From the NCBI GenBank assembly GCA_020638055.1, contig JACKJH010000001.1, positions 186,001 through 250,000 of the forward strand: DNA of 64,000 nucleotides, written 5' to 3'. The notes under the pieces are model-generated. The model was not told the origin of the DNA and made no database searches. It saw only the letters and a list, made by a program, of their open reading frames with translations. The position numbers were made by a program, and so were the translations under genes. Source of the DNA: Hyphomicrobiaceae bacterium. GTDB lineage: Bacteria; Pseudomonadota; Alphaproteobacteria; Rhizobiales; Hyphomicrobiaceae. How positions within the stretch are numbered: position 1 is the stretch's first letter; the number at the start of each line of letters is the position of its first letter. This document shows, piece after piece, positions 1 through 8,392 of this stretch.

Positions 1-1
1 A

Positions 2-2125
2 CTCGACGATCTCACCGCATGGATACGCTCCGACGAGCCGGGCGAGCCAGTGCGTTCCGACTGGCGCCCCACGCGGCAGCGGTTCGGCGTACTCACCTGG
101 CGGGGCAAGGACGCGCTGCTTCGGCTCGACCTCGACGACGATGGCCCGTTCCTCGACAAATTCGTCGTGCAGAAACCGGCGCGTGGGAAAGAGAAGAAGC
201 CCTATCCGCGCAAGAACTCGCACCTCGCCATGTTCGCGGCATGGGAATTCGCCGGCCAGGGCAAGCGGACCCTGATCTTTTCCACCCAGGCGAATTGGGT
301 CGAGAGCTACGGCAAACAAGTCGTGGACCTTTGCAAGCGCGGCTATCTGGACTCGCTGCTGGAGGATGAGGCGTCGATCGCCCGCGCTCTGGAGGTTGGA
401 AAGGAATGGCTGGGCGAAGACCATCCCGCCGTTGCCTGCCTGAAGGCGGGCGTTGCCATCCACCACGGCCGGCTGCCGAGCCCGTTTCTGCGCGAGCTGG
501 AAGCCCTGTTGTCCGAGGGTATCCTGAAAGTCATCGTCGCGTCGCCGACGCTATCGCAGGGCCTCAACCTCAACGCCGCGGTCCTGTTGGTGCCAGCGCT
601 GTATCGGGCGTCCGAGAAGATCAAAGGCGAGGAGTTCGCGAACGTCGCCGGCCGCGCCGGGCGCGCCTTCGTGGACGTCGAAGGCCTCATCGTCCACGTC
701 ATGTTCGACAAGATTGACTGGCGAAAGAAGGAGTGGCGAAAGCTGGTCGCCTCCGCCAAGGCCCGCACGCTGAAGAGCGGCCTCATCCAGATTGTCGCCG
801 AGATCCTTGAGCGCCTGTCCCGTGAAGGTGTCCTGGATCGCGACGACGCTTGGGAATATCTCGCCAATGCCCGCGAAGCCTGGCGATCGCCCGAGGAGGA
901 AGCCGCGGTCGCCGAGCGCCTGGCGGCCGGTGCGGAGTACGACGCTGATGGCGACGACGATGAAGGCGGCGGTGATGACGAAGAGGAGACCGTTGACGAG
1001 GAGCCGCTTTCGCAAATCGTCGAACGACTCGATGCGACCGTGTTCGGTCTGATCGAAGCACTCGATTCCGATCGCGCCGACCTGCCGAAGCTCTTGGACG
1101 AGGCGCTCAAGGGATCGCTCTGGGCGCGCCAGATCGCCCGCGAGGACGAGGACGTCGCCCCGTTGCACAGGAAGGTGTTCGAGGCGCGCGCCGATCTCAT
1201 CTGGAAGACCACCACGGCGCAGGCACGACGCGGACATTTCGCCATGGGCGTCGGGCTTGAAGCTGGCCTCACCATCGACGCCATGGCCGACGAGCTGGCC
1301 GAACTCATCGACCGGGCAGACGAAGCGGCTTTGAGCGGCGACATCGACGTGCTTGTCGATGCGCTCGGCGGTCTCGGTGAGCGTCTACTGTTCATGCGGC
1401 CCTTCATTCCCGACAAGGCCAATGCGCTGCCGGCGAATTGGAAGGCCATCCTGCGGAGTTGGGTGTCTGGCGATGATGTCGCCAAGATCGGACCGCAGAA
1501 CATGCGGGCGGTCGAAGAGGCTTTCACCTATCGCTTGGTCTGGGCGTTGGAAGCTATCCGTACCCGCCGCATGTCCCTCGGCTGGTCGCCGGAGAAGGTG
1601 GCGGGCGGCGCCGCAGCGGCGGTCGAAACCGGCGTCCCGCAATTCATGATGTCGATGCTAATCCGCGCGGGCCTTCCGTCACGGCGCGCGGCCATGGCGG
1701 CGATCGAGGATGCCGAGCCAGTCTTCGTCACACCCGCCGAGATGCGGGCCTGGCTCGAATCCGACGAGATCACAGCCTACACGGACGCCGGCGACTGGCC
1801 GACGCCCGACACGGCCGCGCTATGGGCGCGGTTCCGAACCGAAGCCCTCAGCGGCGGCATCCAGAAGTGGTCTGTCGAACATTACAAGCGCCTGCTCGAT
1901 AGCGCGGCCGCCCCACGTGCTGGCCTTTATCGGATCGTCACTGACGAGGGCGATGGGCGGACTTGGCTGGCCACGCCCGACTATCAGCGAGTCGCCGCGT
2001 TCAAGAAGCCGGCTGTCGATCCCAAGCCCAGCCTCTTTTCAGGCCGTTTGCCGGGCGACACGAGGCTAGTGGAAGCCTTGCGTGTCGGCCGCGGAAAGCT
2101 GCGCTGGCCGACAGCCGATGCGTAA
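2..2125 (+). CDS. Ski2-like DEAD/DEAH-box helicase, C-terminal part
   Basis: The reading frame is open from the first base, so the N-terminal part, including Walker A and DExH, lies outside the window. What is visible is the second RecA-like domain: RTLIFSTQ (motif IV region), SPTLSQGLNLNA (motif V) and NVAGRAGRA (motif VI). This pattern is typical of Ski2-like superfamily 2 helicases. A long, mostly helical C-terminal region follows, with a very acidic Asp/Glu stretch near base 940-1005. It lies just upstream of an AbiJ/nuclease gene in the same direction and inside an integrated element, so a role in anti-phage defence is inferred, not shown. HamB of the Hachiman system is also a Ski2-like helicase, but its partner HamA would normally lie upstream, outside this window. 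Confidence 0.8.
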   Translation, partial: LDDLTAWIRSDEPGEPVRSDWRPTRQRFGVLTWRGKDALLRLDLDDDGPFLDKFVVQKPARGKEKKPYPRKNSHLAMFAAWEFAGQGKRTLIFSTQANWVESYGKQVVDLCKRGYLDSLLEDEASIARALEVGKEWLGEDHPAVACLKAGVAIHHGRLPSPFLRELEALLSEGILKVIVASPTLSQGLNLNAAVLLVPALYRASEKIKGEEFANVAGRAGRAFVDVEGLIVHVMFDKIDWRKKEWRKLVASAKARTLKSGLIQIVAEILERLSREGVLDRDDAWEYLANAREAWRSPEEEAAVAERLAAGAEYDADGDDDEGGGDDEEETVDEEPLSQIVERLDATVFGLIEALDSDRADLPKLLDEALKGSLWARQIAREDEDVAPLHRKVFEARADLIWKTTTAQARRGHFAMGVGLEAGLTIDAMADELAELIDRADEAALSGDIDVLVDALGGLGERLLFMRPFIPDKANALPANWKAILRSWVSGDDVAKIGPQNMRAVEEAFTYRLVWALEAIRTRRMSLGWSPEKVAGGAAAAVETGVPQFMMSMLIRAGLPSRRAAMAAIEDAEPVFVTPAEMRAWLESDEITAYTDAGDWPTPDTAALWARFRTEALSGGIQKWSVEHYKRLLDSAAAPRAGLYRIVTDEGDGRTWLATPDYQRVAAFKKPAVDPKPSLFSGRLPGDTRLVEALRVGRGKLRWPTADA

Positions 2126-2140
2126 AGGGAGACCATAGCC

Positions 2141-2263
2141 TTGCTCCACGCTTGGATTGGCGACCAGAAACGCGCGCCCATCGCGAAGGGAGCGTGCGTG
2201 ACCTGCCACGACTTGCTCGCTGCCGTCATGTCGGCGGAGAAGGAAACAGGCCGTGGCAGATGA
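2141..2263 (+). CDS. Possible 40-residue protein bridging helicase and nuclease genes
   Basis: A TTG-initiated frame of 40 codons fills the gap between the helicase and the nuclease. AAGGGAGA stands about 7 bases before the TTG. Its stop overlaps the GTG start of the nuclease by 11 bases, which would allow translational coupling. The peptide has one CVTCH motif (Cys-x2-Cys-His) but no signal peptide, so a heme site is unlikely; a zinc site or chance is more likely. It could be a real small subunit, a leader for coupled translation, or nothing. No family is recognised. Confidence 0.35.
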   Translation: MLHAWIGDQKRAPIAKGACVTCHDLLAAVMSAEKETGRGR

Positions 2264-3575
2264 CCTTCATGGGCTTCTCGCCGGATTTCTGCAGGCGATG
2301 ACCCACTCCCAGCTGAGTGAGGAGCCGCAGCGGATCGCGGGATTGGTCGTGCCTAACGCGGAGGGTCTCTCAAAGCGGCAGCGCATCGACCTGACGCTAG
2401 CGAACCTTACACGAGAGGAACTGGCGCGTTTTGCGCTTAAGTTCGCCGCTCATCGTGGCGACATCGCCCTCGACGAAGCGAGCCGTAAGGTCATCGAGGC
2501 AAACGACCCGCCTCTGACCCACATCACACGACGAGATGTCGCGCGTGCCTTCGGAGATGACCTCGCCGGCGAGCGCAGCACGGTGGAGATGGTCGGACGC
2601 TATTTCCCTCTCTCCACGCCGCTTGAAGGCTTCCTCGGAAGCAGCGGTCGCAGCCTACGCGATCAGATCGCTCAGCATATGGATCGCAATCCCGGCGACT
2701 GGTCGGTGGAATATCTGTTTGGTGAAATCGGCGCATTCGACTGCTCCAGAGCCAGGTTTGGTGCATTGCTCGAAGAAGCCGTTCACCCCCTTTCCAGGTC
2801 GGGAGACGAGCAGGCGCAGATGGTCGCCGCCCTGAACAACATCCTTGCACGCGACGGCTACGAGCTGGCGCAGGAAGGCGAACTTTCTGGTCACCCGATC
2901 TTCGGCTTCCGCCCTCTGGTGCGCGGAGTCGGTGGTCGCCCCAAGAACTTGATCTTTGCCTCGCGAGGACCGAAGCCGGAGATCGGCTTCGCCGACGCGA
3001 TCAACAACGACATCGTGATTCTATCAGGCGAAGAGAGCTGCCTGGTCTACGACCGGCCGATCGGCTCGAACGGCCTTCTCTGGTCCGAACTTGTCGCTTG
3101 GTGGAGCGATTTCACACCAGGAACCAATGCAGCAAATCTCGGAGCGCGCCTCCAAGAATCCTTGGCCTCGGACGCCGAACGCAAGCTCTTCGCCACATAC
3201 TTCAAGACCTATCGATCCGTCTTGGGCGAGGCTCTGCCGGCCCTCCTGCCGCAGGTCTATCTTCACTATGACCCAGCCGTCGTGAAAACCCTACGTCATC
3301 GCCTGCCTCTTCCACGTCAGCGCATGGATTTTCTGCTGCTTCTCCCTGGGCGACAACGCATCGTGCTGGAGGTCGATGGAAAGCACCACTTCTCGGAGAA
3401 CGACCATCCGTCACTGAAGGTCTATGCAGACATGGTGTCGGCTGACCGTGAGTTGCGCCTTGCCGGATATGAGGTCTACCGGTTTGGAGCGAATGAACTA
3501 GTCGGCGATGGCGCTGAACCGAAGATCGCCGATTTCTTCGAAAAGCTTTTTCGACTGCATCGCGTCCGGCAATGA
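2253..3575 (+). CDS. AbiJ-NTD3-like protein with C-terminal PD-(D/E)XK nuclease domain
   Basis: 440 residues from a GTG start. Residues about 110-225 (HMDRNPGDW, YLFGEIG, EEAVHPL, LARDGYELAQ, LSGHPIF) fit my memory of the AbiJ N-terminal domain 3 found in abortive-infection-type proteins. Residues about 350-415 look like a restriction-endonuclease fold: RMDF (Asp359), VLEVDGKHH (Glu373-x-Asp375), then a helix with Asp398 and a closing strand YEVYRFG, as in DUF559/Vsr-like nucleases. The likely role is a DNA-cutting or nucleic-acid-cutting effector of a defence system, working with the upstream helicase. The gene overlaps the small frame before it and converges on the integrase. The nuclease fold is inferred from motif order only. 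Confidence 0.7.
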   Translation: MADDLHGLLAGFLQAMTHSQLSEEPQRIAGLVVPNAEGLSKRQRIDLTLANLTREELARFALKFAAHRGDIALDEASRKVIEANDPPLTHITRRDVARAFGDDLAGERSTVEMVGRYFPLSTPLEGFLGSSGRSLRDQIAQHMDRNPGDWSVEYLFGEIGAFDCSRARFGALLEEAVHPLSRSGDEQAQMVAALNNILARDGYELAQEGELSGHPIFGFRPLVRGVGGRPKNLIFASRGPKPEIGFADAINNDIVILSGEESCLVYDRPIGSNGLLWSELVAWWSDFTPGTNAANLGARLQESLASDAERKLFATYFKTYRSVLGEALPALLPQVYLHYDPAVVKTLRHRLPLPRQRMDFLLLLPGRQRIVLEVDGKHHFSENDHPSLKVYADMVSADRELRLAGYEVYRFGANELVGDGAEPKIADFFEKLFRLHRVRQ

Positions 3576-3633
3576 AGTGCTCACCGATACGCTAAGCCCC
3601 GACGGACTTTGGCTCCTTAACACCATCAGTAGA

Positions 3634-4989
3634 TTAGGCGGCAAGCCGCGGCTCTTCGGCTTCGTTCGCCGGCTCTCCCACCGCTTTGGTCAGGAAGAGG
3701 TCGAGCGCAGCTCGGCGAGAGTCACGATCCAGTGCGTAGGCCGTCTGCTTGAATTCGATCCCCTCGAGCAGCCCTTGGATGTAGCCGGAGATCGTATCGG
3801 CGGCCATGATTAGGGCGGTGTCGAGCGTGTGAATATATTTGCTCGTCACCGAGCCCTTGGAGTGGCCGACCAGCGCCGCGATCGTCACCTCGGTGAAGCC
3901 GAGGTCGTTGGCGATGCTGGCAAAGCTGTGACGCAGGACGTGCGGCGTGACGTCGGCGAGCGGGCTGTCTTTGAATATCTGTTCCCAATGGTTTGGGAAG
4001 CTGCCGAAGGCATTGTCCTCGCCCTGGCCGGGGAAGACATAGGTGCCCGTGGCGGTCTTGCGGCGCTCCTCCAGGAAATCGACGACGGGAAGCCCGATGG
4101 GGCGAATGGACTCGCCTTCCTTGCTGTCCACCAGGCGCATGCAACTCGCATCGGTATCGGCCTCGATCCACATTAGCGAAATCATTTCCGAGCGGCGGCA
4201 GCCGGTGAGCGCGATCTGCCGAATAATCTCGACCGTCATTGCATACTTTTCGTTTTCTGCGGCCTTCACGAGCATCTCGCCTAGGGTGCGGTACTCCGCC
4301 TCTGTCAGCCGGCGATTCCGGACATTGTCCTTGGGCTTCTTGATGCCGTGCGCTGGATTGCTCTCGATGATGCCGGCGTCCACGGCATAGGTGAGGATGC
4401 CGCCAAGCAGACCGACCGTTCGAGTCGCCGTGCCCGCGCCGCCGCGCACGATGGCCTTGCCGCGCAACTTCTTCGTCTTGACGGCGACGCGTGTCTTGCC
4501 GGCCATGATGTCCTTCAAGACCTTGTTGATGTCGGCCTTGGTGAGATCCTTGACCCGGCGCGCACCGATCAGTGGAATGATGTGCCGCTCGATGCGACCA
4601 GTGTCGGTGACGATGGTGGTCGGCTTTTTCGGCCGCCCGCCTTTGCCCAAGATGAGGCCGGCGTTCAGGTCAGCGGTGTAGAGAGCGCAAAGCTCCTTGA
4701 CAGTGATGGCCTTGTGATCGAGCTGGCGTTCTTCGGAAGGGTTGTCGCCGCGCGCGACGCGCCCCAGCTGGACCTTCGCCTCCTGCCGGGCTGTCTCCGG
4801 CGTCCATACGCCATGCAGACCGATGGTATAGCGTCGCGTGCGTCCGGCGGCGCGATATTGAATGAGATAGCTGCGCTTGCCGGACGCGAACACGCGGAGA
4901 CCGAAGCCGGGCAGCTCGTCGTCCCAGACGAAATAGTCCTTCTCGCGAACATCGGCAGCGTCCACGATTCGTTTGGTCAGCTTTGCCAT
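3634..4989 (-). CDS. Tyrosine-type site-specific integrase
   Basis: 451 residues. The N-terminus (WDDELPGFGLRVFASGKRSY) is the DUF4102/arm-binding domain of P4/ICE-type integrases. A core-binding helical domain follows, then the catalytic domain with Arg in TGCRRSEM, His-x-x-Arg in HVLRHSFASI, His in GHSKGS and the nucleophile Tyr in SKYIHT. All catalytic residues are present, so it looks intact. It would catalyse integration and excision of the element. Its start lies only 185 bases from the tRNA-Arg fragment at 5174-5218, which is the natural attachment site. It converges on the nuclease gene. Confidence 0.95.
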   Translation of the reverse strand: MAKLTKRIVDAADVREKDYFVWDDELPGFGLRVFASGKRSYLIQYRAAGRTRRYTIGLHGVWTPETARQEAKVQLGRVARGDNPSEERQLDHKAITVKELCALYTADLNAGLILGKGGRPKKPTTIVTDTGRIERHIIPLIGARRVKDLTKADINKVLKDIMAGKTRVAVKTKKLRGKAIVRGGAGTATRTVGLLGGILTYAVDAGIIESNPAHGIKKPKDNVRNRRLTEAEYRTLGEMLVKAAENEKYAMTVEIIRQIALTGCRRSEMISLMWIEADTDASCMRLVDSKEGESIRPIGLPVVDFLEERRKTATGTYVFPGQGEDNAFGSFPNHWEQIFKDSPLADVTPHVLRHSFASIANDLGFTEVTIAALVGHSKGSVTSKYIHTLDTALIMAADTISGYIQGLLEGIEFKQTAYALDRDSRRAALDLFLTKAVGEPANEAEEPRLAA

Positions 4990-5173
4990 GAGGGGTTCCC
5001 CTCGCTGATGAGGGGCTGTTTCCGCGGAAGCACCACGGAAGCAACCGGATGGATATCAGAGCGAAATTCTGGATAGACAGTTCGGCATGAAAATCCGAAT
5101 TGTCTAGGCGTTTCAGATAGATATCGCATTGTAGCGTGCCCTATCGTGCATTTAGGATAGACAGGCTAAATTG

Positions 5174-5218
5174 CTCCGAAGGCAGAGGTCACAGGTTCGA
5201 ATCCTGTCGGGTGCGCCA
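5174..5218 (+). other. Attachment-site copy: 3' end of tRNA-Arg(CCG)
   Basis: The sequence begins with a seven-base anticodon loop CTCCGAA (anticodon CCG), then the anticodon 3' stem, variable loop, T-arm (ACAGG/CCTGT around TTCGAAT), the 3' acceptor strand CGGGTGC, discriminator G and CCA. The 5' half of the tRNA is absent. This is the classic footprint of integration into a tRNA 3' end, and it marks the right boundary of the element carrying the integrase and the helicase-nuclease pair. A complete tRNA-Arg(CCG) is expected at the other end, left of the window. Confidence 0.88.
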
Positions 5219-5265
5219 TTTCACATTTCCCACCATTGGTTGCCACCAGCGAGCGAGTGTTTTCC

Positions 5266-6321
5266 TCATTCGGCTTCCATGAAGTTGAACGGTTGCGCAG
5301 GAATGAAGTGATTCAATGCTTCGCCGGCAAGGATGCGATTCATGTCCACCCCGAGATCCAGCTTGCGGACTGGTGCACCTTCGGAGAAGTCGAGCTTCTT
5401 CAAATCCACCCAGAAAATGTTAGGCGAGGTTGCTGACTCGCCGTAGAAGCGCATGCTCTTCTGATCAGCCACCACGCGCCAGCGGGTGGTGGACAGGTTC
5501 GGAGCGTCGGGGAGGCTTACGCCATAGGGTGCCGAAGCGTTGCGGATCACGCTGAACACGGCGGCAGCGGCGATCCTAGGGTCATCGCTCTGGGTCACGG
5601 CGTTGATATAGAAGTCGGCGCGCACGAAACGGTCCTCAGACCGGCCGCTGCCGGGAAGGAATTTGAGCGGGTCAACCGCGCTCCAGTATTTTTGCAGGGC
5701 GAGCTGCGTGTCATAGGGCGGGTCGTTGGTCACAACCTGATACGCGCGGCCATGGTAGATTCTCAGTTTTCCGTCGATCCACTCGACAACGGCGCTGTCA
5801 CCGGTGGCGTCGGAAAGTGTCAGATGCAGCGGCGCTAGGCTGCCCGGACGGCCAGGCACCTCGCCACTCACGACCTGCACAGGATGAGCGCGCGTGTAGT
5901 CAACCGCTTCCGAAACCGTCGCGAACTGATCGAGGTAGAATTGCGCCCAGATTGAAAGCGACATGCGGGGCGTCGTCCCGTCGTCCTCCGGGAATTGCGT
6001 CGCGTTGAGCCACAGCAGGCTGGCATTGAGCCCGGCCTCGTTCATGCCGTCGACCGTCGAGATATCATAACCGGAGACGGCTAAGCTGCCGTATTTCGAT
6101 GTCCATTCGATCGAACGCGAACCGGCGGCTCCGCTGCGTTTCATTCCGCGAGGAAAGACCCAGAAATTGCTGACCATCGGATCCTTGAAGTCCATGTTGC
6201 GACCCGTGAGAGTCCGCCCTTCAGGCCCAAGATAGACAACCCGCGTGCAGGCCTGCGCCTCAGCGGTCAGCAGCGCCGCGGCGGCGGTCAGAGCAGCGAG
6301 ACTGCGGGAGAATCGAGACAT
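5266..6321 (-). CDS. Secreted linear amide C-N hydrolase (choloylglycine hydrolase family)
   Basis: 351 residues from the ATG at 6321. A signal peptide ends at AEAQA, and the next residue is Cys in ACTRVVYLGPEG. In this Ntn-hydrolase family that Cys becomes the N-terminal nucleophile after processing. RTLTGRNMDF and the later N-x-S/N-rich regions fit penicillin V acylase/bile-salt-hydrolase-like enzymes. It probably acts in the periplasm on linear amides such as acyl-homoserine lactones, penicillin V or conjugated acids; the substrate is unknown. A longer in-frame start at 6408 exists but would put 29 unlikely residues before the signal peptide. It is the first chromosomal gene next to the attachment site. 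Confidence 0.88.
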   Translation of the reverse strand: MSRFSRSLAALTAAAALLTAEAQACTRVVYLGPEGRTLTGRNMDFKDPMVSNFWVFPRGMKRSGAAGSRSIEWTSKYGSLAVSGYDISTVDGMNEAGLNASLLWLNATQFPEDDGTTPRMSLSIWAQFYLDQFATVSEAVDYTRAHPVQVVSGEVPGRPGSLAPLHLTLSDATGDSAVVEWIDGKLRIYHGRAYQVVTNDPPYDTQLALQKYWSAVDPLKFLPGSGRSEDRFVRADFYINAVTQSDDPRIAAAAVFSVIRNASAPYGVSLPDAPNLSTTRWRVVADQKSMRFYGESATSPNIFWVDLKKLDFSEGAPVRKLDLGVDMNRILAGEALNHFIPAQPFNFMEAE

Positions 6322-6920
6322 ATTGAACACCAATCCATAAGAACGCTGCGCGAAATCTTCGCCGGTCAGAACCGATATGTCATGCCGAGAACCGGGCTGC
6401 TGAGGCACGTATCATAGACGTGACCGTTGTGAATCCTAATCGACGTCGAGCACCATTTAGCCCACAGAGGCGGAAAGGTGATCGCTGATGACGTAATTGA
6501 CGGTTGCCAGCACCGAGTGAGTATCCCCCGGCAAAGCCGAGGGTAATTACTTCCTTCAAAAAGCTATCACGCGGAAAGGGCTATAACGTAGGTGTAGTTT
6601 CCGGTTTCGTCGGCTTCGGCTCGCCAAAACTCAGGCAATTATGATTACGCGAAAACATCCGATTTCCCCCATCGCAATTCCACCACTTGTTTCGCGAGGT
6701 TAGCGCATTTGACGCGTGACCGAGCCGCCGCCGCCAACTAAACGCGGGTGCGTTCCAGATGCGCGAGAACGAAAGTCTTGTCTTCAGACAGCATGAGCCT
6801 TTGAGACAGGCAAGTTTCGGTTTCAAAGAGCCTGCTGTGGACAAGGTTAGGCTTTGAGCAGAATCCGGTTGCTTAAGAAATGCCGCACAGACATGCTCCG
6901 CTTACCTATAAGGGGGGGCT
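6322..6920. other. Intergenic, no supported gene
   Basis: About 600 bases between the hydrolase start and the lipoprotein start, less GC-rich than the flanking genes. It must hold the promoters of both genes. The open frames here have no recognisable motif or ribosome binding site, so none is called. Confidence 0.5.
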
Positions 6921-7388
6921 ATGCGGTCTGTTTCATTATTGATTTGTCTTCTCCTGGCCGGGTGCGCAACGAAGTATCAAGACATGGGTTTCACTGGCGG
7001 TGTCTCTGCTCAGCAGATGACAGCCAATACGTTTCGCATTGTTGCGCGGGGTAACGGCTATACGGGGCAAACTCAAGTCTCTGACTACGCGATGCTCAAG
7101 GCAGCCGAGACCACCAAACAGCATGGTGCAACGCACTTCCTCGTTATCAGTGCGTCGGACGCGTCCTCGCAAGGGCAGATTGTAACTGGCGGCACCGCTC
7201 AAACCCACTTCGTGGGCAACACTGCATACACAAATTATACACCCGCTCAGGTGCATAATTTTGTGAGGCCAGGTCAGGATACATACATCCGCATTATTTC
7301 CGTCAAGCCAGGAGTAACGCCGGCGCAGGGAGCTATCTCAGCTGACGAGATTATTCAGTTCGTAGGGTCGCGAGTTCAACGTGGATAA
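6921..7388 (+). CDS. Small lipoprotein, CC0125/CC1285-like
   Basis: 155 residues with a short type II signal peptide and lipobox LLLAGC, so it is lipid-anchored at Cys15. The start has a strong AAGGGGGGG ribosome site. The remainder (YTGQTQVSDYAMLKAAE, GATHFLVI) resembles the alphaproteobacterial CC0125/CC1285 family, which is of unknown function. It is probably in the outer membrane or periplasm. There is no operon partner on either side. Confidence 0.75.
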   Translation: MRSVSLLICLLLAGCATKYQDMGFTGGVSAQQMTANTFRIVARGNGYTGQTQVSDYAMLKAAETTKQHGATHFLVISASDASSQGQIVTGGTAQTHFVGNTAYTNYTPAQVHNFVRPGQDTYIRIISVKPGVTPAQGAISADEIIQFVGSRVQRG

Positions 7389-7680
7389 TGCCCTCAAGTT
7401 CGCAGCGCGGCCATGGTCGTTAGATGTCGGCAGAGTGCGCATTGAAAGCGCAGAAACTTTCTGCGAGCCACTGATCGTGAAAATGTGTTCCGCAGCACCT
7501 GTGAAGCATTTCTGACGAAAAATACTGAGGGCGTTTGCCTGTATTGATCCCGCCGTTCCTCAAATACACCAATGTCGCGTCGTGCAACGGCAACTGATTT
7601 CAGGATCGCAAAGCACGGCTTGCCAGGCCGGGTTTGTGGTGCGTTCCACGTTCATTTCACGCAGCGGTGTGCGGGCAAGA
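7389..7680. other. Intergenic, nothing recognised
   Basis: About 290 bases between two convergent genes. No repeat, terminator hairpin or convincing frame was seen. Confidence 0.4.
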
Positions 7681-7944
7681 TCATCGCGACTTACGTTTCA
7701 GATGGCACACCTTTGAGCGCGAACCATCGCTGTTCTTGCGCCAATAACAGCCAGGCTTAGGTGGTTGCTTGTTGTAAAGATAAAATCGCCCGCGGTTGTT
7801 CTTGTCGAAAGTTTGTCCAGATACGTCGTGGCCGCCGATCCGGACGTTTTTGCCGAACCGGACTTCGGCGAATACCTGTGGTGATCCGAACGATAAAAGC
7901 GCCATTGCCATGCCGCAGGTGAGGCTTGTCGTTCGCCGATTCAT
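7681..7944 (-). CDS. Small secreted protein of unknown function
   Basis: 87 residues from the ATG at 7944, preceded by AGGACGGA. Residues 1-26 form a signal peptide (MALLSFGSPQVFA). The mature part is basic, with KNVRIGGHDVSGQTFD and a Cys pair in GCYWRK and SKVCHLK that could form one disulfide. The frame stays open upstream to 8598, but that extension has no signal peptide at its start and reads as non-coding. No family is recognised. Confidence 0.55.
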   Translation of the reverse strand: MNRRTTSLTCGMAMALLSFGSPQVFAEVRFGKNVRIGGHDVSGQTFDKNNRGRFYLYNKQPPKPGCYWRKNSDGSRSKVCHLKRKSR

Positions 7945-8392
7945 CTGTGTTCCGTCCTGTTGCTGTCGGATCATCATCAATATGGTCCATTTTTCATCTG
8001 CACACGTTGTCCGCATTGTGTGCAACCCGTTCGCGGGACATTTTTCGTACAACGTGAGACGCGCCTCATGATTGCGCAGGTCCATGGGGTGCCTGACGTT
8101 TGTGGCCATTTCGCAACGAATGTGTCCATGGACAGGCCGTCTGAGATGTCGCAGCTCATGCGATCGAATCGGTGTGTCTGTGCGAGATCGGCGCGGCCTC
8201 GGAAGGTTCCTGCTATCCGAAAGATCAGAACAGCGACGGAAACGGGGTGTGCGGCACGTTGGTGGGCTGTGCTGTTGGGTACTCTGTCGCCGATCGACTC
8301 CGTGTCTTTGGGGTGATTTGGGGCGTGTCGCTCTTGGGTGGGGTTTGGGTCCTCCCGGCAGCGCGGTCGTGAAATCACGGGAAGATGATGTG
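7945..8392. other. Intergenic, no supported gene
   Basis: About 450 bases between divergent genes. It must contain the two promoters. Open frames exist on both strands but lack ribosome sites and recognisable protein features. Confidence 0.4.

Noticed and set aside
343..1527. Long minus-strand open frame inside the helicase gene
   Set aside because: Ser/Arg-rich translation typical of the antisense of a GC-rich gene; no motifs; the plus-strand helicase frame has clear motifs.
6581..6844. 87-codon minus-strand ORF
   Set aside because: No ribosome site, no protein-like motif, atypical composition.
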